From: Rhodococcus pyridinivorans
GTDB lineage: Bacteria; Actinomycetota; Actinomycetes; Mycobacteriales; Mycobacteriaceae
DNA: 64,000 bases
NCBI RefSeq assembly: GCF_900105195.1
Contig: NZ_FNRX01000002.1
Coordinates: 4,526,001-4,590,000 of the forward strand
Direction: 5' to 3'
In this document: positions 44,189 to 54,529 of the stretch, one piece after another
Position numbering within the stretch: the first letter of the stretch is position 1
Layout: each line of letters begins with the position of its first letter
Made by a program: the position numbers and the translations under genes
The notes under the pieces: generated by a model
The model's database searches: none
What the model was told of the DNA's origin: nothing
The model's input: the letters and a program-made list of their open reading frames with translations, nothing else

Positions 44189-44669
44189 TCGGCGATTCAC
44201 AGGAGTCGTCGCAGGGACGTCGCCGCCACCGGTAGAGAACGGCGCCGGCGAGCAGGGCCAGCGAAAGGACGGCGAGGATCGGCTGTAGCGGGGCCCACCA
44301 TCCGAGTGCTCCGGACGCGCCGATCGTGACGAGCACCACTTTGTTGCAGACCGGGCAGCCCACGGCGAACACGGTCAGCATCACTCCGGCCGCGGGTGTC
44401 GCCGTCCGCGGACTGCCGGAGTGGGAGTTCTGTAGACCGAACCACAGCGCGGTCAGCACCACGGTCGCGCCGAGCACCGGGTATTCCCACCAGCGCACCG
44501 GGATCTCCCGGCCGAACCACGGATTCGCGAGGATGTCCGTCGGTACGCCGACGACCAGAAGAGTGATCACCCCCGCGGCCACCGCTCGGAACAGGGCTCT
44601 GATCCGATACGAATTCTTCTGAGCGATTGCGGGATTGCGAGTCTCGAGAGCTGCGGGAGGGGTGGTCAC
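44178..44669 (-). CDS. Membrane protein with CPVC thiol motif
   Basis: A 163-aa protein from GTG 44669, chosen because AAGGA lies at good spacing and the operators remain upstream; a GTG at 44699 has no ribosome site. Four or so hydrophobic helices. GCPVCNKVVLV (Cys105 and Cys108) sits at the start of the third helix on one face of the membrane, and a second Cys pair (CDDSC) is in the C-terminal tail. Divergently transcribed from a DsbA-like and a CcdA-like gene, it is probably part of an electron relay across the membrane. I do not recognise a named family. Confidence 0.72.
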   Translation of the reverse strand: MTTPPAALETRNPAIAQKNSYRIRALFRAVAAGVITLLVVGVPTDILANPWFGREIPVRWWEYPVLGATVVLTALWFGLQNSHSGSPRTATPAAGVMLTVFAVGCPVCNKVVLVTIGASGALGWWAPLQPILAVLSLALLAGAVLYRWRRRPCDDSCESPITR

Positions 44670-44701
44670 ATCGGGATCCTTGTCGACGGAGAGCGGCACA
44701 A

Positions 44702-44745
44702 CTACTAACCAGCTTAGTAGCTCGAGCTACTATCCTGCTTAGTAG
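44702..44745. promoter_or_regulatory. Symmetric operator array, probably for BlaI-type repressor
   Basis: Two copies of CTACTA-N7-TAGTAG (44702-44720 and 44727-44745), offset by exactly 25 bases. The junction between them (44715-44732) is itself a perfect 18-base palindrome. So four half-sites alternate across the promoter between the divergent membrane CPVC gene (start 44669) and the DsbA-like gene (44793). TACTA/TAGTA half-sites are typical of BlaI/MecI-family operators, and a BlaI gene is 1.9 kb away. Confidence 0.8.
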
Positions 44746-44792
44746 TTCGGGGCGGTCGATCCACTCCGGCGCGACCGACCGTGGAGGCACGC

Positions 44793-46710
<1,918 letters not shown>

Positions 46711-46743
46711 CCCCTCCCCCTTCCGAGAGAAAGCAGGACACCC

Positions 46744-47157
46744 ATGACACTCGCACTCTCGACCACCCTGCACACCTCGTTCCCCGACGCGGTCGAACGC
46801 ACCCGTAAGGCGCTGTCCGAGCAGGGATTCGGCGTGCTCACCGAGATCGACATGAAGGCCACCCTGAAGGCGAAGCTCGGCGAGGACATGGAGGACTACG
46901 TGATCCTCGGGGCATGCAATCCGCCACTGGCACACCGCGCAGTGACGGTCGACAGGCAGATCGGGCTCCTGCTCCCCTGCAACGTCGTGGTCCGCACCGA
47001 TCCGAACAACCCGGAAACGGTCGTGGTCGACGCGATGAACCCGCAGATGATGGTGCAGGTCGCCGATCAACCGGGACTCGCGGAGGTCGCCGACGACGCC
47101 ACCACCGCCCTGCAGGCCGCAATCGATTCGCTGAAGGCTGACGTACCGAAGAACTGA
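46744..47157 (+). CDS. DUF302-family protein
   Basis: A 137-aa protein from ATG 46744. It shows the DUF302 signature: TSFPDAVERTRKALSEQGFG, VLTEIDMKATLKAKLG, and the conserved YVILGACNPPLAHRAV with a single Cys, then IGLLLPCNVVVR. Family members often lie in sulfide and metal-stress operons, but the function is unknown. It is cotranscribed with CstR and ends at a terminator with the same stem as the left-boundary one at 38482. Confidence 0.88.
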   Translation: MTLALSTTLHTSFPDAVERTRKALSEQGFGVLTEIDMKATLKAKLGEDMEDYVILGACNPPLAHRAVTVDRQIGLLLPCNVVVRTDPNNPETVVVDAMNPQMMVQVADQPGLAEVADDATTALQAAIDSLKADVPKN

Positions 47158-47172
47158 AGGCGACAGAAACCA

Positions 47173-47204
47173 CGAAGGCCGGCACAGAGCTGTGCCGGCC
47201 TTCG
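47173..47204 (+). terminator. Terminator at right end of the sulfur island
   Basis: CGAAGGCCGGCACA (47173-47186) pairs perfectly with 47191-47204 around a GAGC loop, 15 bases past the DUF302 stop. The arms are identical in sequence to those at 38482-38514. Confidence 0.85.
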
Positions 47205-47354
47205 CCGGCCGTCTCGAGTTCCGCCGGGTCGGACCAGGACGGAAGTTGCCGGGCGTGTTCCATGAAGTCGCGCAGGTCGTTCTGAAGTCCTCAGGGCGAC
47301 GGCCGAGAGTTCTTCCGCCCGGCAGTTCCTCGTTCCCATTGCGCTGCCGGATGT

Positions 47355-47849
47355 TCAGTCGACGCGGTAGTACCGCCCGGCGTCGTCCAATCGTGCACGC
47401 AACGCGTCGATTGCCGGCCGTTGCCCCTTGTGCAGCTTCGTCTCGGCGTCCGCCGCGACGATCCAGCGCGCATCGTCGACCTCCGGGATCGTGATCCGCT
47501 TACCGGACTTCGGCGGCCATTCGACCTCGCACGTGTTGCTTTCGACAAATTCCAGCTCGTCCGTCGTCTCTCCTGCGTAGATGCTGACGATCTTGCCGGA
47601 CGACTGCCGGTAGCGACCGAGCAACGACAGCGGCACGTCCGGCGGTTCGACCCCGCACTCCTCGGTGAACTCGCGCAGGGCGACCTCCCGGGGGTCCTCC
47701 TCCGGCCCGTACTCCCCCTTCGGCACCGACCAGGCCGCTTCGTCCTTCCCCTTCCAGAACGGGCCGCCGGGGTGGACGAGCCACACGCTGAGCAGACCGG
47801 TGTCGTCGACGCGGTAGAACATCAGACCTGCGCTGGTGACGGCCATCAT
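47355..47849 (-). CDS. NUDIX hydrolase
   Basis: A 164-aa protein; ATG 47849 overlaps the upstream gene's stop (ATGA at 47846-47849), although the second ATG at 47846 has better ribosome-site spacing. The complete Nudix box reads GEYGPEEDPREVALREFTEEC, with the conserved REFTEE metal-binding Glu residues (about residues 48-68). It hydrolyses a nucleoside diphosphate derivative or similar pyrophosphate; the long loop before the box (GPFWKGKDEAAWSVPK) resembles the subgroup annotated as NUDIX DNA mismatch or ADP-ribose-like proteins. Substrate not determinable. Confidence 0.88.
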   Translation of the reverse strand: MMAVTSAGLMFYRVDDTGLLSVWLVHPGGPFWKGKDEAAWSVPKGEYGPEEDPREVALREFTEECGVEPPDVPLSLLGRYRQSSGKIVSIYAGETTDELEFVESNTCEVEWPPKSGKRITIPEVDDARWIVAADAETKLHKGQRPAIDALRARLDDAGRYYRVD

Positions 47850-48487
47850 TGCTCCTGTATGCCTGCGACAGGTTGACGCAGAATGGTTTTCAGCTTCTCG
47901 GGGGCCGTGCGGCGAGGGTCGGACAGATAGATCTCGTGGTGGTCGCCGGCGAACGTCACCCCTCGTTCGGGCATCACCTGCGTGTGCAGGCACTGCAGGA
48001 CGGGGCCTTCGTCGTCGTACGGCCCGACGTGCAGGATCTGCAGCGCCCTGCCCTCCGCCAGCCGGAACGGCCGCACACGCGGCAGGGACGGGAGCGGATT
48101 CTTCTTCGCCCGGGCCTTGTCGCCCGCCGTCTCGATCGCGTCGTTCATCATGTCGTCGGTGATCCAGGGCGGCTGCGCGATGAGCATGCGCCACGACCAG
48201 GAGTCCTTGTCCCGCGTGAGGAAGGTGGTCATGTCCTCACTCCACCACAGGCCTTCGAGAGGTCCGACGACGAAATCCCGCCCGAGTTCCTTCTTGGAGG
48301 TGAACTTCAGGGTGTACGCCACCGAGTAGAGGGCCTCGACGGCATCGGCGTACTCCTCGGAACCGTTCGGATCACCCTTGCCGTCCACGGCGAGGTAGTC
48401 GAACTCGGGAGCGTGCACCTCGGCGAAATCCTCGGCCGAGCACGAGTACAGCTCGCGGTGCTCACGCTTGATGTCGTATTTGTCCAC
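47846..48487 (-). CDS. GyrI-like small-molecule-binding protein
   Basis: A 213-aa protein from GTG 48487 (GGAAGGGG upstream). The fold is that of the SOUL/GyrI-like superfamily: APEFDYLAVDGKGDPNGSEE, YSVAYTLKFTSKKELGRDF, VVGPLEGLWWSED, and a late RALQILHVGPYDDEGPVLQC and HHEIYLSDPRRTAPEKLKT. Members bind hydrophobic drugs or hydrolyse small lactones. It is coupled to the NUDIX gene and divergent from the ECF sigma gene. Function unknown. Confidence 0.85.
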   Translation of the reverse strand: MDKYDIKREHRELYSCSAEDFAEVHAPEFDYLAVDGKGDPNGSEEYADAVEALYSVAYTLKFTSKKELGRDFVVGPLEGLWWSEDMTTFLTRDKDSWSWRMLIAQPPWITDDMMNDAIETAGDKARAKKNPLPSLPRVRPFRLAEGRALQILHVGPYDDEGPVLQCLHTQVMPERGVTFAGDHHEIYLSDPRRTAPEKLKTILRQPVAGIQEQ

Positions 48488-48589
48488 GGCGCCCCTTCCG
48501 TTCGAGGACGAGAATAGGCGCCCGACAGCATCCGTACGCGCGATCGACACCCCTTCGCCCCGCAGCCGATCGCGTCTAGCATCGTCCCC

Positions 48590-49516
48590 ATGCTCGACGA
48601 GAGCACCCAGAAGACATTCGAGGAGAACCGCACCCACCTGCTGTCGGTGGCGTACCGCCTCACCGGCAGCATCGCCGACGCCGAGGACGCCGTGCAGGAC
48701 GCATGGCTGCGACTCGTGGGCGCGGATGTCTCCGAGGTGCGCGACCCGCGTGCCTGGCTGACGACAGTCGTAGGACGGTTGTGCCTCGACAGACTGCGCT
48801 CGGCCGCGGTGCGCCGCGAGACCTACGTGGGCCAGTGGCTGCCCGAACCCGTCGTGGCGCCCCTCGGCTCCCTCGCTCCCCCGGACCCGCTCGACGAGAT
48901 CGTGCGCGACGAGGACAACCGCCTGGCCGCGCTCGTCGTCCTCGACAGCCTGACGCCGGCACAGCGCGTGGCGTTCGTGCTCCACGACGCGTTCGACATC
49001 CCGTTCGACGACATCGCCCGCATCCTCGGCGTCGCCACCCCGACCGCCCGCCAACTGGCCTCCCGCGCCCGCCGTACGGTCTCGGCCGTTCCACCGCCGA
49101 GTTCACCGGCCGAACACGAGGAGGCCGTCGGGCGGCTCGTCGCGGCCTTCGCGGGCGCCGACCTCGACGCCGTCGTCGCCGCGCTCCATCCCGACGCCCG
49201 CATGATCGGCGACGCCGGCGGCACGACCCGTACGGCGCTGAACGTCGTGGTCGGAGCCGAGAAGGTCGCGCGGTTCATCCTCGGACTGCTGCGGCTCTAC
49301 GGAGCCGAGGCGTTGACGGCCTTCGAACCGGTCCTCGTCAACGGCGAGATGGGTCTGTTGAACCGCGGTCGCCCGGCCGAGGACGGTCGGCCGGGCTTCC
49401 CTCCGCGCGTGACGGCGTGGACCGTGCGGGACGGACGGATCTGGGCGGCCTACGACATCGCGAACCCCGAGAAGCTCGGACGCGGAGTGCTCCTGCCCTA
49501 CAGCATCTTCGACTAG
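48590..49516 (+). CDS. ECF41-family sigma factor with C-terminal SnoaL-like domain
   Basis: A 308-aa protein from ATG 48590. Region 2 begins NRTHLLSVAYRLTGSIADAEDAVQ and contains the usual AWLTTVVGRLCLDRLRS; region 4 is LDSLTPAQRVAFVLHDAFDI...ATPTARQLASRARR. The linker carries YVGQWLPEPVVAP (79-91), the WLPEP hallmark of ECF41. The C-terminal 110 residues are a SnoaL_2/NTF2-like domain (LVAAFAGADLDAVVAALHPD) that regulates the sigma factor in place of an anti-sigma protein. The adjacent convergent CMD gene is the standard ECF41 partner. Confidence 0.93.
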   Translation: MLDESTQKTFEENRTHLLSVAYRLTGSIADAEDAVQDAWLRLVGADVSEVRDPRAWLTTVVGRLCLDRLRSAAVRRETYVGQWLPEPVVAPLGSLAPPDPLDEIVRDEDNRLAALVVLDSLTPAQRVAFVLHDAFDIPFDDIARILGVATPTARQLASRARRTVSAVPPPSSPAEHEEAVGRLVAAFAGADLDAVVAALHPDARMIGDAGGTTRTALNVVVGAEKVARFILGLLRLYGAEALTAFEPVLVNGEMGLLNRGRPAEDGRPGFPPRVTAWTVRDGRIWAAYDIANPEKLGRGVLLPYSIFD

Positions 49517-49519
49517 GCG

Positions 49520-50104
49520 TCATGCGTTCCCGGCTTCGTCGGCCCAGGGTACCCGGCAGGCGTCCGTGCTGAATCCCTGATCGTGGATGCCCAGCGCCGA
49601 GTTCATGCGCGCACGCATGTTCTCGAGCGCGATCTGATAGGTGAGTTCGACGACGCCCGCCTGCCCGAAACGACGCTCGAGGTCGGCGACCTGTTCGTCG
49701 GTGACCTCCTTCGCCACGTCGCCGGTCATCGCATCGGCATAGGCGATCGCGGCTTTCTCGTCGTCGCTGTAGAGATCGGAGGTCTCGTACTCGGCGATGT
49801 GGGCGAGTCGTTCGGTGTCGAGTCCGTCCAGTCGCTGCAGCATCGTCCCGAAGTCGAGGCACCACGAGCATCCGACGGTCCACGCCACGCGGTAGACGGC
49901 GATCTCCCGGACCGCGGCGGGCAGGACGGTGGAGGCGCGTTGGGCGAGCATCTCGTGGACTCCGCTCGTACGCATCAACCGCGGATGGTGCGCGGCCACC
50001 GCGAAGGGTTCGGGGACCGAACCGAACCTGCGGCGGGCGAGCGCATACATCGCACGGGTCATCGGACCGGTGCGGTCGGGAGCGACGGCTTCGAGTCGTG
50101 CCAT
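49520..50104 (-). CDS. Carboxymuconolactone decarboxylase (AhpD-like) family protein
   Basis: A 194-aa protein from ATG 50104. It has an AhpD/CMD fold with GCSWCLDFGTMLQR (redox Cys79-Cys82 and a helix) and YADAMTGDVAKEVTDEQ. These proteins act as peroxidases or alkyl-hydroperoxidase partners. It is read convergently with the ECF41 sigma gene, 3 bases apart at the stop codons. Upstream a perfect ECF41 promoter is present at 50168-50194, so it is almost certainly the target gene. Confidence 0.9.
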   Translation of the reverse strand: MARLEAVAPDRTGPMTRAMYALARRRFGSVPEPFAVAAHHPRLMRTSGVHEMLAQRASTVLPAAVREIAVYRVAWTVGCSWCLDFGTMLQRLDGLDTERLAHIAEYETSDLYSDDEKAAIAYADAMTGDVAKEVTDEQVADLERRFGQAGVVELTYQIALENMRARMNSALGIHDQGFSTDACRVPWADEAGNA

Positions 50105-50167
50105 GACGGTGTCCTTCCGGTGCGACCGACGGATACTCCGCCGGTTCGAGGTGGCCTACATCATGGA

Positions 50168-50194
50168 GACGAGGCAGACCTCACGGATGTGACA
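50168..50194 (-). promoter_or_regulatory. ECF41-type promoter for the CMD gene
   Basis: On the minus strand, TGTCACA (50194-50188) is followed by exactly 16 bases and then CGTC (50171-50168), the known ECF41 consensus. It lies about 64 bases upstream of the CMD ATG at 50104, correctly oriented. Confidence 0.88.
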
Positions 50195-50216
50195 CCGCGG
50201 GCGCTACGCTGCAGGA

Positions 50217-51410
50217 ATGGCTGATTCGACGACTTCGGGACGAGTTCGTACGGTCTCCCGGTTACGACCGTTCGCCTCGACGATCTTCGCCGAGATGACC
50301 GAACTCGCTGTCCGGCACGGCGCGATCAACCTCGGGCAGGGATTTCCCGACGTCGACGGCCCGCCCGCAATGCTCGAGATCGCCCGCCGCGCCATCACCG
50401 AGGGGGTCAACCAGTACCCGCCCGGGTCCGGCATGCCGGTCCTGCGCGAGGCGATCGCCGCCGACCGTGCCGCACGGTACGGCCTGCACCACGACCCCGA
50501 ATCCGAGGTGCTCGTCACCGTCGGTGCCACCGAGGCGATCAGCGCCGCCATCCTCGGGCTCGTCGAACCCGGAGAGGAGGTGCTCCTCACGGAGCCGTAC
50601 TACGACTCGTATGCGGCCTCGGTGGCGCTCGCCGGCGCGACGCGACGGACCGTGCCGCTGACCCGTTCCGGGAACGGTTTCGTGCTCGACGTCGACGCCC
50701 TGCGCGCCGCCGTCACCGACCGGACACGGATGCTGGTCGTCAACAGCCCGCACAATCCCACCGGCACCGTCTACGACCGTGAAGCGCTGACCGCCCTGGC
50801 CGAGCTCGCCTGCGAACGCGAACTGCTGGTGCTGTCCGACGAGGTGTACGAGCATCTGGTCTTCGACGGCCGCACGCACATCCCGCTCGCATCGTTGCCC
50901 GGCATGGCCGAACGGACGATCACGGTCTCGAGTGCCGCCAAGACCTTCAACGTCACCGGATGGAAGATCGGGTGGGCGATGGGCCCGCGCGAGCTGATCG
51001 ACGGGGTGCGCGCCGCGAAACAGTTCATGACGTTCGTCGGTGGGGCGCCCTTCCAACCGGCGGTCGCACATGCGTTGACGCACGAACAGGAATGGATCGC
51101 GTCGATGCGCGCCGACCTCGAGCGCAAGCGAACGTTCCTGTCCCACGCACTCTCCGAGGCCGGCCTGAAAGTGTTCGGCTCCACCGGAACGTATTTCGTG
51201 TGCGCCGATCTGACACCCCTCGGCCGGACCGACGCGGTGGCCTTCTGCCGGGAACTTCCGGGCCGCGTCGGAGTGGCCGCGGTACCGGTGAGCGTCTTCG
51301 TGGACGACACCGCGTCATGGAACCATCTGGTGCGCTTCGCGTTCTGCAAACGGGACGAGGTGCTCACCGAAGCGGTGGCACGTCTGAACGGATTGCAGGA
51401 GGCGCGCTAG
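50217..51410 (+). CDS. dapC: PLP-dependent aminotransferase, DapC-like
   Basis: A 397-aa class I aminotransferase from ATG 50217. Conserved features: INLGQGFPDVDGPPAML (substrate), NQYPPGSGMPVLREAIA, VNSPHNPTGTVYD, the PLP-binding SSAAKTFNVTGWKIGW (Lys within SAAKTF) and the C-terminal Arg in LVRFAFCK. Length and position (next in the backbone after XPB in mycobacteria) agree with the N-succinyldiaminopimelate aminotransferase Rv0858c; YbdL-like methionine aminotransferase specificity is the alternative. The symbol is by analogy. It is followed directly by an AraC gene with no gap, possibly cotranscribed. Confidence 0.82.
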   Translation: MADSTTSGRVRTVSRLRPFASTIFAEMTELAVRHGAINLGQGFPDVDGPPAMLEIARRAITEGVNQYPPGSGMPVLREAIAADRAARYGLHHDPESEVLVTVGATEAISAAILGLVEPGEEVLLTEPYYDSYAASVALAGATRRTVPLTRSGNGFVLDVDALRAAVTDRTRMLVVNSPHNPTGTVYDREALTALAELACERELLVLSDEVYEHLVFDGRTHIPLASLPGMAERTITVSSAAKTFNVTGWKIGWAMGPRELIDGVRAAKQFMTFVGGAPFQPAVAHALTHEQEWIASMRADLERKRTFLSHALSEAGLKVFGSTGTYFVCADLTPLGRTDAVAFCRELPGRVGVAAVPVSVFVDDTASWNHLVRFAFCKRDEVLTEAVARLNGLQEAR

Positions 51411-52415
51411 ATGTTGCGACCGACCATCCCGTCGGACTTCGTGTCGCGAGCGGTACAGGTGGGAGCCGAGGAGGGCATCGATCTGCAACCGGCCCTCGAG
51501 GCAGCACGCATCAGCCGCGCGGTGCTCACCCATCCCCATGCCCGGCTCACGCCCGCCCAGGTCAGTCGTTTCACGCAGGTGGTCTGGCAGATCACCGACG
51601 ACGAACTCTTCGGCATCGCAGCGGCTCCCGTGCCCCGCGGCACCTTCCGGGTTATGTGCCTGACCCTCATCCACCGACCCGATCTCGACCACGCTCTGCA
51701 ACGGATGATCGAGGTGAACCATGTCATCCGGTCCCTGCCGCAGTTGAGCCTGACCCCGGGTGCGTCCACCACCTTCCTGGACGTGGAACTGCCGGAGGTC
51801 GTGGACGACAAGACCCGCGTGGTGGTGGATTTCCTTCTCATGCTGCTGCACCGCTTCGCCGCGTGGCTGGTGGGTGGGCGTGTCCCCCTCGGGTCGGTGT
51901 TCCTGCCGTACACCGAACCCGATCCCGTCCTGGCCCGCAGTTACGACGCGATCTTCGGCGTGCCGGTGACCTTCGGTGCGGGGCGGGCCGCGCTCGAGAT
52001 CGACAATGCTGCACTGAAGTCGCCACTCGTGCAGACCGAGGAATCACTCGAGGAGTACCTGCGGGATTCTCCGAATCTCATTCTCTCCGAACGTGAATAC
52101 GAGTCGACGGTGTCGTCCCAGGTGCGGCGGATCTTCGAATCGGGCATCGACGGCCGGACGGCGACCGCCGAGGACATCGCCGGCAGGCTCGCGGTGAGCC
52201 CTCCCCATCTGCGACGCCTGCTCCGCCAGGAGGGCACGTCGCTGGGGCAGTTGCGCGAGGAGGTCCTCCGCGACCTCGCGATCGCGGGCCTGAGACGCGG
52301 TGAAGCGGTCGACGATCTGTCGTCCCGGCTCGGTTTCTCCGAGCCGAGCGCCTTCCGCCGTGCGTTCAAGAGGTGGACCGGAAACACCCCTCGCGCATAC
52401 CGAGAGCACCGCTGA
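51411..52415 (+). CDS. AraC-family transcriptional regulator
   Basis: A 334-aa protein whose ATG immediately follows the aminotransferase TAG. The N-terminal domain (Arabinose_bd type, to about residue 230) begins SDFVSRAVQVGAEEGIDLQPAL. The C-terminal double HTH shows ATAEDIAGRLAVSPPHLRRLL (HTH 1) and DDLSSRLGFSEPSAFRRAFKRWTGNTPRAYRE (HTH 2, where the central GFSEPSAFRRAFKRWTG is signature). The ligand is unknown. The next gene, an ectoine hydroxylase, is 190 bases downstream and could be its target, but this is a guess. Confidence 0.88.
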   Translation: MLRPTIPSDFVSRAVQVGAEEGIDLQPALEAARISRAVLTHPHARLTPAQVSRFTQVVWQITDDELFGIAAAPVPRGTFRVMCLTLIHRPDLDHALQRMIEVNHVIRSLPQLSLTPGASTTFLDVELPEVVDDKTRVVVDFLLMLLHRFAAWLVGGRVPLGSVFLPYTEPDPVLARSYDAIFGVPVTFGAGRAALEIDNAALKSPLVQTEESLEEYLRDSPNLILSEREYESTVSSQVRRIFESGIDGRTATAEDIAGRLAVSPPHLRRLLRQEGTSLGQLREEVLRDLAIAGLRRGEAVDDLSSRLGFSEPSAFRRAFKRWTGNTPRAYREHR

Positions 52416-52608
52416 CGCGCATCGGCTGCCGACCGTCGCGACGCCGCCGGATACCCGGCCGGTTCCGGAACGAAACTCGATTCGACCAGGAGTTATGGGC
52501 GAGGAGTCGGTACGCGGACATGTCGGGGCCCGGCTTGCATTCCTGCATTTTCAGTGGGAACGTCGAAAGCGAACCGTCATCGACTTTCGAGAGGGTGATC
52601 TACGAGCT

Positions 52609-53499
52609 ATGCGCACGACCGTTCGCGACGACTATCCGACCCGCGGTCGCACCGCCTGCGAGTCCGTCGAGAGGAAGGATCCCGTCGTCTGGGGTTCGGC
52701 TGCCGGCGGGCCGCTCGACACCGAGGCCGTGATCGAGTACGACCGCCGCGGGTTCCACACCGCCGAAGGACTTCTCGCCGCCCACGACGTCGGGAACCTC
52801 CTGGAGGAGACCTCACGACTCGGCCGGGAACTCGGCGACGACGACCGTGTGGTCCGCGAAAAGGGCAGCGGCGACGTCCGCTCGGTCTTCGACGTGCACC
52901 GGCTCAGCGATCTTGTGGACTCGATCGTCCGCAGGCCCGAAATCGCCGGAATCGCACGGCAACTGCTGGGATCCGATGTGTACGTCCACCAGTCGCGGCT
53001 CAACGTCAAGCCCGGCTTCCGCGGTGGACCGTTCTACTGGCATTCGGACTTCGAGACGTGGCACGCAGAGGACGGCATGCCCAAGCCGCGTGCTCTGAGC
53101 ATCTCGATCGCCCTCACCGAGAATTACGGCTACAACGGCGGTCTGATGATCATGCCGGGTTCGCACAAGACGTATGTTTCGTGTGCCGGTGAGACGCCCG
53201 ACGACTACTACCGGGAGTCGCTGGTCACCCACGTTCCGCCGACAGGTTCGCCCGACGAGGACACCCTCACCCGTTTGGCCGCCGAGCACGGTATCGCGAC
53301 CTTCACCGGCCCGGCGGGGTCGGCGACGGTCTTCGATTCGAACTGCATGCACGGTTCCAACGGGAACATCACGCCGTTCCCGCGCTCGAATCTGTTCGTC
53401 GTGTTCAACAGCGTCGAGAACACGCTCGTCGAGCCGTTCGCCGCCTCGAGGCCGCGTCCTCCCTATCTCGGCAGCCGCGATTTCACGCCGCTGAGGTGA
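52609..53499 (+). CDS. ectD: Ectoine hydroxylase (orphan)
   Basis: A 296-aa Fe(II)/2-oxoglutarate dioxygenase. The EctD signature FYWHSDFETWHAEDGMP is intact with iron ligands His145, Asp147 and His248 (MHGS) and the 2-oxoglutarate Arg in PRSNLFVVFN. It hydroxylates ectoine at C5 in the cytoplasm. ATG 52609 is chosen as it gives the family length; an in-frame ATG at 52495 with AGGAG just before it would add 38 residues and cannot be excluded. The ectABC genes needed to make ectoine are not in the window, so either they lie elsewhere or imported ectoine is used. Confidence 0.92.
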   Translation: MRTTVRDDYPTRGRTACESVERKDPVVWGSAAGGPLDTEAVIEYDRRGFHTAEGLLAAHDVGNLLEETSRLGRELGDDDRVVREKGSGDVRSVFDVHRLSDLVDSIVRRPEIAGIARQLLGSDVYVHQSRLNVKPGFRGGPFYWHSDFETWHAEDGMPKPRALSISIALTENYGYNGGLMIMPGSHKTYVSCAGETPDDYYRESLVTHVPPTGSPDEDTLTRLAAEHGIATFTGPAGSATVFDSNCMHGSNGNITPFPRSNLFVVFNSVENTLVEPFAASRPRPPYLGSRDFTPLR

Positions 53500-53523
53500 C
53501 CTGAGGCGAGAAGATCCCACGAT

Positions 53524-53558
53524 GGTGGCCGGGACGGTCCTGCGGCGTCCCGGCCACC
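53524..53558. terminator. Bidirectional terminator between ectD and glycosyltransferase
   Basis: GGTGGCCGGGACG (53524-53536) pairs perfectly with 53546-53558 around a 9-base loop. It serves the convergent ectD (stop 53499) and glycosyltransferase (stop 53564) genes. Confidence 0.85.
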
Positions 53559-53563
53559 CGTCG

Positions 53564-54448
53564 TCAGGGGGACGGCGTGCGGCCCTTCGTGTCGATCGGC
53601 ATCGCACGTCCGCCGGAGCCGAAGATCGCTCGCCGGAGGGTGAATCTGCCCAGGTCGGGGTCGTAGGGCCGGTATGCCGCATACACGAGGACGTGGAGAC
53701 GTGACTGTAGACGGATGAGCCTGAGGATCTCCGGCGTCAGGCGGCCGTGCAGTTCGAAGGTGTCGATTCCCGACTGGATATAGGCCGCGTACTCACGGGG
53801 CGGGGTGTAGGCCCGACGCGGCGACAGGTCGGCGTACAGATCGGTCAGCTGGGCGATCTCGATGTCCATCTCACGCAGACACAGTGCCAGATCCAGATCC
53901 TCGTGGATTCTCGGGTCCGTACTGACGACCTCCCGGACACGCTCCCACGCCGAGCGTCGCAGTGCCATGTTCGCGCCGTGCAGATTGTCGATCCGCCGTT
54001 CCCCGCCGAATGTTCCTTGCGCGACCCGTTTGTCGATGTACCACTGTTTGAGCCTGCGGTAGGGGGAATCGTAGGAGTTGCTGAGTCCGCTGATCGCTCC
54101 CACCTCGGCGGTGTCGTCGCGGGCGAAAAAACTGCGGACGGTGTGCGCCCAATCGGGACGAACCCGCGTGTCCGCATCGATCCGTCCGATGAGATCTCCT
54201 GTGGCCGCGTCGTATCCGGCATTGCGCGCGAATGCGACACCCGGTCTTGGCTCGACGATCCGTCGCACGAGGGGCTCGCCGGCGGCGATGGCTTCGATGA
54301 TCTGCGCGGTGCGATCGGTCGAATTGTTGTCAACGACCAGGATTTCGTGGATCTCCGACTTCTGGGCGAGCAGCGCCGCAAGGCATTTCGCGATGTAACG
54401 CTCCTCGTTGTGGGCCGGCACGACGATCGACAACCTGTTCGTAGTCAT
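53564..54448 (-). CDS. Family 2 glycosyltransferase
   Basis: A 294-aa GT-A fold protein from ATG 54448: LSIVVPAHNEERYIAKCLAA, ILVVDNNSTDRTAQ, the DXD-like RIDADTRVRPDW and acceptor-side HEDLDLALCLREMD. There are no membrane segments at the N-terminus; a short C-terminal hydrophobic part is followed by a basic tail. It would transfer a sugar from a nucleotide donor; acceptor unknown. It stands alone, with no other glycan gene nearby. Confidence 0.86.
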   Translation of the reverse strand: MTTNRLSIVVPAHNEERYIAKCLAALLAQKSEIHEILVVDNNSTDRTAQIIEAIAAGEPLVRRIVEPRPGVAFARNAGYDAATGDLIGRIDADTRVRPDWAHTVRSFFARDDTAEVGAISGLSNSYDSPYRRLKQWYIDKRVAQGTFGGERRIDNLHGANMALRRSAWERVREVVSTDPRIHEDLDLALCLREMDIEIAQLTDLYADLSPRRAYTPPREYAAYIQSGIDTFELHGRLTPEILRLIRLQSRLHVLVYAAYRPYDPDLGRFTLRRAIFGSGGRAMPIDTKGRTPSP

Positions 54449-54529
54449 GGAAACGACGCTACCGAACCGACGAGGGCCGGCGGTTCGTCATCGCTGACGA
54501 CTCCGCCGACCCTTCGCGCCGCAGACGGT

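Noticed and set aside
54469..54528. Imperfect inverted repeat between the glycosyltransferase start and the DAHP synthase stop
   Set aside because: Mismatched arms with a long loop; not strong enough to call a terminator.
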